64,000 nt of DNA, from the NCBI GenBank assembly GCA_030144725.1, contig JASKMD010000031.1:8343823-8407822 (forward strand). The letters are read 5' to 3'. Of the stretch, positions 44,600 through 53,903 are shown in pieces. The stretch is from Haematococcus lacustris. Lineage: Eukaryota > Chlorophyta > Chlorophyceae > Chlamydomonadales > Haematococcaceae. How positions within the stretch are numbered: position 1 is the stretch's first letter; the number at the start of each line of letters is the position of its first letter. The translations under genes were made by a program, and so were the position numbers. The notes below the pieces were generated by a model. It was not told the DNA's origin, made no database searches, and saw only the letters and a program-made list of their open reading frames with translations.

Positions 44600-47401
44600 G
44601 TCTCTTCGTTTCCCATCCACTCCGGCGCTCCTGTCGTTGTTTTCCTTGAGGCAAGCGAGACGCTACGACGGAACCACGTAGCTAGTCGGTGCCCTACCGC
44701 TACTTCTTACCCATCACGCGATGTGCTTTGATTTGGGGGTTGGGCTTTTCAAGCAACTTGGGTTCCACTCAGGCGGCCCCAACATTCAAAAAATGACAGG
44801 AAACCGACCCCTGGTAGTAGGACGGCTGTAACTCTGCACTCACTACGCCAATTATTATGCTAGTTGGCTCACAATGTAGGCAACCCGGCCAGCTACCTTT
44901 TCGCCATCCAGAATGATTATCCAGTCAGTAGACCGTGCAGAGCAAAGCTTCAAAGTTACGAATTTAAATTAGAGCCACAGCGAGGCACGCAGTCATCGCT
45001 TCGACCGCCCGCGCCGCTTAGGCTGCTCTACATGAGCATGCGCGTCGGAAGCAGCAGTCGGATCGGAAAGCGGATGCGGGAATGTGGCACTGAGCCCACC
45101 TCCTACCCATACCTGGAGGGCAATGCCACAGCTCGACCATTTTGACTTACAGCATGCCACTTACTAGGTTAAGCTCCACTCAGACATTGTTACAAGCAGT
45201 CATACTCAGATAAGCCAAAAGCACACTTTGGTCTGTGACCGTCAACTCCCTTAGCCGATCTCAGGGCCAGGGCTATGCAGTCAGTCACACAGCTCCACAC
45301 CATGGCCGATTTTTGACTCGGCTCCTCTTAGAGTTATACTCCCCTACATCCCATCCACCTGCGTGCAACGTTTCAGAGCTCAACTGCCACCCCACAGCCC
45401 CGTGGCCCTGATTCTGCTTGGAGAACATGATGTCACTTTGAAGATGTCAAACTGATAGAGGCCTAAGCTGTTTGTTGTGCGGTTTGTTTCAACAGATGCG
45501 CTAATGGTTCAAGAACAAATGAAATATAGCCATTTTCTTGTGGGTGCAGCGGGTGCAACACAGTGGAGGACACAGTGGAGGAGGGGGGGTGTAACCCGGT
45601 GATACCTTAGTGTGCGCCGACCCAAATGGTGTATTTGGCGGAAGCGAGTATATTTTATATGTTCCAAACACCCCGTCAAGGTGCCCTGCACGCCCGGCAG
45701 ACATCGCGTTGGTTGTTGGCCGGACATTCCATTTGTGCACAACCAGCTCACTACGCTAGGTAGATGGGGCCTCAGCGATGTGGCTCACCGTGCCAAGGAG
45801 ACCCGTCTCGCCGCTGTGATTTGTTCGCGGGCACATGTGGCAGTACGCGAGCAAAGACTCCAATGGCTTGCGCTGATGGTCAAATGACGCGCATTGCTTT
45901 ACCGATACCAATGTGATAAACGGTATCGAAAATGGTGCAGATTTGAGAGAGTATTTGCATGAACATTACCACCCCCATGTTGGGGCCGCCCGAACCAGAT
46001 CCGACCCGAACCCGAACCGAACAAAAGAAGGCTAAGGGAGTTGGGGCTGCTAGGCAGTAGCAGCAGCTGATGATGGTGGGTTAGCGCCCCGCCCCGCCCC
46101 ATGTTGGGGGCGCCTGACCACGGGAGATTCATGAAGTGATGTCACATGTAGAGAGACATGCAGCAGTCTAAGGCCCTCCTCCATAAAGCCCGTAGTAACG
46201 TCAACAAAACATCGTACACAATCTCAGTCCAGCCACCTTGTAACTCACAGCCTTCAGGTTCGAGGCAAGTGATGCGACAGCAGTGAGGGTCAAGGTGCCA
46301 TAGATCAGAGCCTCCCAACTCTCTTGAAAAGAGCGTGTGTCCTTTACACGAGGTTCATTTCTCGCTCCAGATGCCGATTGAGCATCGAAGCACACCAGTG
46401 TGTAGAGGACTCGCTTGGCTACACGGAATGCCTGTCCTCAGCTCTATCGAATGTGTACATGATGCACTACGTGGGCGTGAACCTGGCGTACATTTTGTGG
46501 GCAGATATCACCATGCACGCCTCCTCCACGCAAGTATGTGTGCAATCGCGTTTTGTGTTGCGATGGCCGGAACCGCGAGTTTGAAGCCTAAGAAGCTGAA
46601 ATGCTTCTTTAACGCCCTCACACCACTGCCGCGATTAGGACAGCTGCCTACTTCTTAGCATCGATTAGCTTTCACTCGTCATTTGTGTCGCTCGCGCTGT
46701 CACGCGTAAGACGGAGTAGTTGAATGCTCTAGCGATTGAACAAGACACTATGTGCACACCTCACATTTGACTACAGTAGACTATGTGGCCTGATAGTCAA
46801 ATTGACCGCGGGACTCTTCATACTCAAGCCTTTTCTGCTCGTTTCGCTGTCTACGCCCCGTATTCGGTGTAGCTAGAGCATGTGTGCAGATGCGCAGTCT
46901 TCGTTCTGTCGCTAAAGCGGTTTCGGACATCACCACCGGTTCGGTCCACGGTGCTAACACCAGCTGTCAAATGCACTCCCACTCCCACCTGGCCCGACTC
47001 GCACCCCTAGGCAAGGCAAGGCCTCTACACTTCATAGCAAAGCACCCAAGCAACACCACTATTCACATCCACATTGACCACTTGCATGCGCTGCCTCTAC
47101 CAAGATGCCATGGCCTAGGTGCCACTGCCAAGCGACAACTTGTGTCATGCATGCCGCGCCGTGCATACCACATTGGTACAATAGCAAGCAACATATACTT
47201 GATGGCAAACAGCTAGCAAGACTGCAAGCACCCTTCCCAGGCAACTGCAACGTCCAACTGCACTCCCTCCCCGTACCACCAAACCGCACCACCTCATGGC
47301 GCAACATAACATGGCACAGTATGACACATGGCTGCCATAGCTTGACCAGGCTACACAAGCAAGCACCAGGCATCACATAACTACCAAAAGGGAGAGTGAC
47401 C
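44600..47401. other. Gene-poor stretch, nothing supported
   Basis: Lower GC than the left half, with only short frames lacking splice context or recognisable motifs. I see no rRNA, tRNA, LTR or terminal repeat here. Confidence 0.5.
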
Positions 47402-48830
47402 TTAGGCAACACCCCCTGGGCCTGAGGAAAGAGCTGCTTTGGTACGCTGCTCAATGTGTTGCTTCACAAAGCGTCGAACATTCTGCAACAAGGTCTTTTG
47501 GGCTGGTCGGTGCTTGGGTGGGATCTTATAGAAGTTGATGTAGCCCCACAACTGTGCCATAGTGAAGGCCGCAGCTTCTTCAAGTGTGGTTGCACTGTAG
47601 TCAGCTCCTCGAGGATGCCTGCTGCTAGCTGCTCTCAATTGGTCGAGGCTAGCGACGGTGCCAATGTTGAGCACAAGCTGCTTGTTGCCCCCCACCATGC
47701 AAGACTCCATCACCGCCTTGCGTGCTGCTCGTGCCACTGATGTCTTGGCGGCGGATGCACGCTCCATGTCACGTTGTTCCTTCCGGAGGGCCTTCATCCG
47801 TGGCTGGAGGTCCACGGCGTCCATGGTACGGAATGATGCAGGGTCAGTCTTGGCGATGACAGTGCCTAGCAATGCTGCTAGCCCTTGCTTGCTGCCATGT
47901 CCATGCTTGGCGTGTTGGAGGGCTGACTCCACATGCGCATTGGACGTTGGCGCTGCCCCAAAGAAGTGCATCAAGTGCATGAAGAGTCGTGGGCTGCATT
48001 CCTCGTTGGCAGCCATGGCTTCGATGTCGGCACGGAACATGGATAGAGTGAACGGATCGTACTCTGCGGGGTTGCATAACTGGGGTGGTAATGGCCGGCG
48101 CATGCGCTTGCGGTTGCCGTGATCTGGTTGGCGCTCCTCCTCCTGCTGTTGCTCCTGCCAAGCCTCCCACTGCTTGCGGTGCGCAGCATCCTCTTCCAAG
48201 GCACTTGCGGATATCAAGCACTCGACACAATATCCTGGACGCCTTCTGGCCATGTGCTAGGATCACGCTCCTTGTGGCAAAGGGGGGGGGGGGGCCTGCA
48301 TGGCTGTTGCTGGGCTGGCTGCTTGTGTGCATGGCGGTGCACCCCACATGGCATGCCAGCGCTTCAAGGTGTAGAGTGGCACCTCATTGCGTTGCAGCCA
48401 GGACATTTTGTCACGCACGTCCTTGGGCATGGCCCTCTTCGCTGTTGCTAGCTGGGCCCGCATGGCTGCCAGCTGGGTCCCCATGCTCCTGACCTTGCTC
48501 TTACATGCTGCCAGCTCTTGTTTTGTAGCTGAAAGTTCTGATCGGCAAAGACACTTGCAAGGCAAGCACCTCGTTCTCAGACTGCTGCAGCGCTTGCTGG
48601 GACTCGTGCAATCGCTCTTGGCACACTTGCAGGTCGGTGGCGGTGCGCATGTTGACACTCTGGCATGAGCGAAGCTGAGATCTGGCCTCTTCAAGTTTTG
48701 CCTCTGTGGCAGCAGCTGCCTCTGTGGCAGCAGACATAAGAACTTGCTGTTGTTGAGCTGCTGCCACAAGAGCAAGCTGGCGAGCACGATTGGCCCTACC
48801 AGCCTTGGTGCGTTTGCTGAGACCACCCAT
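47402..48830 (-). pseudogene. Uncharacterised broken ORF set, possible transposon-encoded protein
   Basis: A minus-strand protein seems to start at 48830 (MGGLSKRTKAGRANRARQ) and continue as a long coiled coil (KLEEARSQLRSCQSVN, LSATKQELAACKSKV). A frame change is needed near 48555, and another near the 14-G run at 48280-48293. It then runs as an open 283-codon frame (48253 to 47402) with PLPPQLCNPAEYDPFTLSMF and a C-terminus rich in Lys/Arg. I do not recognise the family. The basic start, coiled coil and frameshifts would fit an old DNA-transposon or viral-type ORF, but no terminal repeats were found. Confidence 0.4.
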
Positions 48831-50618
48831 AGGGTGGCTGGCTGAGCTTGGGTCAGATTAGGGTGGGCGGTAGGTGGAGCCGGGCTAAAGGTGGTGGTGA
48901 TCGTCGTAGTGGTGGTCATGGTGGTGGCGGCTGAGATTGGGTAAGAGGTTGCAATAGTTGCCAACCATGCTGTTGAGGGTCAGCTATGCATAAGGTGGCT
49001 GTAACTTTAAGGTGGGGACTTAAGGCTGAGGATGCCAACATGGGTGTAGAGACTAGGAGGGGGTGGTGGTAGGCACATGGTGTGGGGCAGGGTTGGGCAG
49101 TAACTTACCAGCAGGTTGGTGAAGGGAGAGGGGGCTTGCTCTTTGCTGCAGGGTAGGGGAGGGAGAGGGCTGCAATGTCAGGGGGGGGGGGTGAGGGGGA
49201 GGGGAAACGTAAGAGGGCTGGGCTGAGCTGGGCTGGGTGGTGGTGGTAGGCTAGGAGGTGGTGGTAGTGGTGGTAATGGTGGTGGTGGTGTTGCCAGAGA
49301 TTGGGTAAGAGGGCTCCTGCAACAGTAGACAAAGATGTTGTTGGGGGTAGCTATGCACGAAGTGGATAACTTCCTGTTTACTTATGCTTTGTCTACATTG
49401 AGAGCGGTAGCAAGGGCGTGTCATTCTGCTTCATACGACATACCCATCGACAGCAACATAGCAAGCTTGGTGTAGGCTGCACACGGTTGCATAGTCAGTG
49501 CTTACCTTGAAATGGAAGGTGTATCTAAGCTTTAGGGTCATCAACGGGTATGCAGCTACAGAACTAGAACTGGGCGCGCGTCTACATCCAGGAAACACTG
49601 TCGGGTTGATTGAGCCGGGAGGAATTGGGACAGCACCACGTAGTTGCGAGGCTAGGAGTCCACCACGTAGTTGCGAGGCACTTCCACAGTGCACTTGCGC
49701 TGCGCGATGTTGAGAGAGCGGCCGGCTGATCGGTGGTCGCACTTTTTCGTTTCGAATCTGGTTATATGGGCGTGTAGCTGATCAAGCGATCATTGCATGC
49801 CGCACGGTGCTACGCCAATCGCACACGTCCCGGCACCGGGACATGCATGACAAGGTTGTGTAAAAGCCATTAACAGAGTTGGGAGGGTCTGACCATAGAC
49901 AGGTGGATCGGACAAGTTTAAGGTGGCTCGAGTGTTGACATGGAGCGCTGGGTAAATTCACGAAGACACCGGATACAGCTGTTCATGATGCTGTGACGGA
50001 GTTCATGACTCAGGGGCTGTAGTGCTGGGTGGGCACCACGCATGTCTAGTGCAGAAGCAACCTGTCTGCTGGTCTAATAATGGTATCAGCTGGAAGATTG
50101 ACAAGCATGGCATGCAGGGGTTAAAAATGCCCCTAGCCATATCACTCAGCTGCCGCAGGCAACTCGGCGCGTACCTGATGCCCCTGTACCGCACACGGGT
50201 ACTTAAGCTCACTAGCCGCACCCTCCCACAGACCTGCATGGCGCCAAACTTGCCTGCCTTGGCGGCTCCAAATCCAAGGGGTTACATGGGGAATAACAGC
50301 TGCTTTGTAACACGCAACCCAGGTGCTGACCAACTGGCAGTTTGGCTGCTGGCTGTTCAGGTTGTGGTTGACCCTTGCAGGTCCAGCAACGCGCAATTCA
50401 CAAGACCACTGTAGTTGTGAACCTCGCCATGATGCTTGTATGTCCAGCATCAGCTGCAACTTGGGCATGTCGCGGACTATGGACCACATGTTGCAGACAG
50501 GCAGGCCTGGCAGACATGGTGCTCCAACGACCTGTGCATAAAACTGCCACAGCATGCAAGCCTGCACATTGCTTGTTGGATGGATGCAAGGCCAGGAGGT
50601 TGTGTTTGCTCTGTAATC
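48831..50618. other. Gene-poor stretch with GTG-rich simple sequence
   Basis: GGTGGT-rich runs occur at 48870-48930 and 49240-49300. No coding exon or RNA gene can be supported. Confidence 0.5.
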
Positions 50619-50623
50619 TTACA
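50619..50623 (-). terminator. TGTAA poly(A) signal (minus strand)
   Basis: TTACA on the plus strand, about 90 bases after the stop of the RNase kappa-like gene. Confidence 0.55.
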
Positions 50624-50710
50624 GCAAAGCTGGTCAAGCTCAACCCCAGCTTGCTGAAGTGCTTAGAGTGTAATCCAGGGCTGCGTGACCTAGCGTGCTG
50701 ACTGGTGCAA

Positions 50711-51122
50711 TCACATCCTCTTGGCCTTGCGTCCATGCCAGCAGACGCAGCCAATCGCCATCACTGCGAACCCAATATAAATGCCGCCCACCGCGAAGCA
50801 ATTGCTGGCAGCTAGCGAAATCTGTGCATCCGTAGGGGAACCGCGCCCTTCCTCAGGCAAGTACCATTCGCCCACAAACCTGCAGCAGGGACACAACACA
50901 TTTGACCACACGCTTGAGGTCGCTCTAGAAGCGCGCCGAGCACTCACTTGTAGTTGCTCTTGATGCAAATCCCAAGGAAAAACATGAAGAAGGCTCCAAA
51001 AACTGACATCAGTGTGCAGAAGGTGCATCCTACGGGAGGTGCAGAGACTGGTATTTAGCGACGGAGACGAGGGCACGCGAAAGCGTATGTAGAGTTTGTT
51101 GGTTACCTGCGACGTTGCACAT
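50711..51122 (-). CDS. RNase kappa-like small membrane protein
   Basis: Three exons: 51107-51122, 50948-51029, 50711-50879; 88 residues. The first exon codes only MCNVA plus one base. Junctions keep phase, with donors GTAACC and GTGAGT. Two membrane helices are separated by a polar loop: TLMSVFGAFFMFFLGICI, then the loop with EWYLPEEG, then NCFAVGGIYIGFAVMAIGCV, then a basic tail. Length, topology and the NCF(x)A(x)GIY segment match ribonuclease kappa (RNASEK), a V-ATPase-associated protein of endomembranes. Nuclease activity in this lineage is not implied. The naming rests on pattern memory. Confidence 0.65.
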
Positions 51123-51703
51123 GTTAACTGGCCGCTACAGGCAGCGTCCGTGTGTGCACGTCCGACTACGCGTAGTTTGAAGTCTTAGCTGCCGATTTCA
51201 TGTGTGGGACATGGGGCATGTTTTGATTACCAGGAGCCCAACTTTCCTAGATTTGGTGCCAAGAAGACGGTGTCTGGCAACCTTGACTGCAGAAACACCA
51301 GCAAACTCGCAACATGTATTAACGTGTAACGTCAAGGCGTCAGTCCCAGTGACTCTGGATGAAGCTGGTTGCTTTCTGAACATGGTTACATACAATGATG
51401 CGCACTGGAACCTTTAGCACTGCTAGGAAGGAGTCACGCCTGCTGAGGGAGACGGTGCCTGCAGGTCTCACTGGCGAAACAGTGCTGGAGGCCATGGAGC
51501 CGCACGGATCTGGTCAGCACCCTTCTTCCTCACTAGGGCCTCCAATTGAGCCGGACCAGTAGTGGCCACTAGCGTCCACTAGCGGGGCTGCTAGGGACCA
51601 CTAGTGGGCTAACTCAGATGGTGTTAATGGGCTGTGTGGAGTATGCCCAATGCACATGGGCCCCACCTACACTATGGCCTGACCGCGAAGCTATTGTGTG
51701 GAG
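51123..51703. other. Intergenic, nothing supported
   Basis: A 30-bp stretch at 51484-51515 resembles coding sequence of the SET gene near 37398 (acagtgctggaggcc.tggagccg.ac). Otherwise no signal is seen. Confidence 0.4.
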
Positions 51704-52993
51704 TTAGCATGAAAAACATGCACTGGTTGTAAGCTGATAAGAGCGCAACAAAGGGGGGCACACTACTGTGCCACAGCAGGCTGGTGGTGCTGCTGCTGCT
51801 GCTAGGCCTTGGGTGCCTTGTCTCGCACCTGCTTGTAGCCCAGGCCTGGGTACACCTTGCCCTTGGCTGGCAGAGGTGTCTGCTCTGGCCACCAGCACAG
51901 CTCCAGCGGGCGCCACCTGCTCTCCCCAATGCGCTGCATGTTCAGCGCTGCATAACATTCCCAGTCCAGCCACCTGCCTGGCTGTGGTGTTGGCATTGCT
52001 GTGCTGGGCCCTGGCTCTGAGGCTGCTGCCAGTGTGGCTTCCTGGCTGCTGCATGGGGTCTGTGGGGGCTTGCAGGGGGCCACCACCGGGCACGACATCA
52101 GGCCCGCACTGGCTGGTCACGCTGCTGGCTACATGCTGGGCGCAGAAGACGCAGGTCCACTGCCCTGCTGGGGGCTTCCAGTCTGCACGCCGGGTGGACT
52201 GCTCATGGTCCAGCTCCTCCTCACATGACTGCTTGCCATTCATTGCTGAGCTGACCCGGGTGGTGCGGTTCTCACTCACGAGCACCACCCTGCCCCGCAG
52301 CTGGTCTGTGCCTCTGGGCCTGCACACCACCTAGCAGCAGGCCTGCAACACCGCATCAGCATTCCAACCTCCTCCAGTGACAATGCTAGCTGCACCAAAC
52401 AACACTAGTTGCTTAGCACGCCCATGGCGCTCCATGGACACCTCCGCCATGTCCTCCTCGAACGGCAGCCATGCACACAAGGCACACGCATGGTGGCTGA
52501 CATGATGGCACCAGGTTATGCATGGCACAGTCAACTACTCTTTCATTTCATGCCTAACCCACCACCTCTCAATCCCTAACCCTCCCACCCACCCACCCAC
52601 CCTCACCTGCTTGAAGAACTGCTCCAGCGCTCGGTCCTGGGCTTCGTAGAGCCTCAGCCGCTGCCGTGCCCACTTGGGGTCCAGGTACACCTCCCACACC
52701 GCGTCCCAGGTGGCCAGGGTGACGGTGATGTGCTTCAGGTTGGCCACCAGGGAGGTGCCAACTGAGCTTGCTGCTGCCAGGTGATGGAGGTGGGGCTTGA
52801 TTGGAGCCAGCCAACGCTGGGTGTCACGGCGGGAGTTGTTCAGGCCGCTGGCCTGGCATCATCTGGCCCTTGGTCAGCTTCCACCGGTCCAGCTGGTCTG
52901 CTACCAGCTGGCCTGACTCCTGGTCCCCCACCTCCGAGGGCTGCACTGACTGCCTGGGTGACGCCGGGGTCAATGCCCACCCCAATCTGCGTT
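51704..52993 (-). pseudogene. Decayed Fanzor family I gene, cut by an assembly gap
   Basis: RNA-guided DNA nuclease family related to bacterial TnpB. Read right to left: VGIDPGVTQAVSAA (RuvC-I) beside the gap; ESGQLVADQLDRWKLTKGQ in another frame; HITVTLATWDAVWEVYLDPK; EEDMAEVSMERHGRAKQLV; a TAG at 52332-52334; RGRVVLVSENRTTRVSSA (alternative-Glu/RuvC-II region); and the RuvC-III segment, which here reads WLDWECYAALNMQRIGES where the other copies have DRDCN. Frameshifts, the stop and the altered RuvC-III motif mean it is dead. The N-terminus lies in or beyond the gap. Confidence 0.8.
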
Positions 52994-53493
52994 NNNNNNN
53001 NNNNNNNNNNNNNNNNNNNNNNNNNNNNNNNNNNNNNNNNNNNNNNNNNNNNNNNNNNNNNNNNNNNNNNNNNNNNNNNNNNNNNNNNNNNNNNNNNNNN
53101 NNNNNNNNNNNNNNNNNNNNNNNNNNNNNNNNNNNNNNNNNNNNNNNNNNNNNNNNNNNNNNNNNNNNNNNNNNNNNNNNNNNNNNNNNNNNNNNNNNNN
53201 NNNNNNNNNNNNNNNNNNNNNNNNNNNNNNNNNNNNNNNNNNNNNNNNNNNNNNNNNNNNNNNNNNNNNNNNNNNNNNNNNNNNNNNNNNNNNNNNNNNN
53301 NNNNNNNNNNNNNNNNNNNNNNNNNNNNNNNNNNNNNNNNNNNNNNNNNNNNNNNNNNNNNNNNNNNNNNNNNNNNNNNNNNNNNNNNNNNNNNNNNNNN
53401 NNNNNNNNNNNNNNNNNNNNNNNNNNNNNNNNNNNNNNNNNNNNNNNNNNNNNNNNNNNNNNNNNNNNNNNNNNNNNNNNNNNNNNNNNNNNN
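52994..53493. other. Assembly gap, 500 N
   Basis: Nominal-length gap. One side is a Fanzor gene and the other is Lon, whose last third is missing. Confidence 0.99.
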
Positions 53494-53715
53494 GGGTGGG
53501 AGGGGGGGTGGAGGGGGGTGGAGGGGGTGGAGGGGGGTGGAGGGGGTGGAGGGGGGTGGAGGGGTGTGGAGGGGGGTGGAGGGGGTGGAGGGGTGTGGAG
53601 GGGGGTGGAGGGGGGTGGAGGGGGTGGAGGGGGGTGGAGGGGGGTGGAGGGGGGTGGAGGGGGGTGGAGGGGGGTGGAGGGGGGTGGAGGGGGGTGGAGG
53701 GGGGGTGGAGGGGGG
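53494..53715. repeat. (GGTGGAGGG)n minisatellite at the gap edge
   Basis: About 22 imperfect copies. It is probably the reason the assembly broke here. Confidence 0.92.
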
Positions 53716-53903
53716 ACACCCGGCCAGCTTGAGTAAGATTGCTGAAGACAAGGCATATGCGGCTGGTGGCGGGTGGGGGGGCGTGGGACGGGCGGGCAGG
53801 GGAGGAGGTAGGAGGGCAGGAGGGCAGGTGGGCAGTGCTGGTGGTGAGGGAGCTGGTAGGTAGGTAGGAGAAGGAGGAGGCAGGGAGGCTGGGCTGCAGC
53901 CAC

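Noticed and set aside
44864..45145. Short plus-strand protein
   Set aside because: No splice context, motif or composition bias beyond chance.
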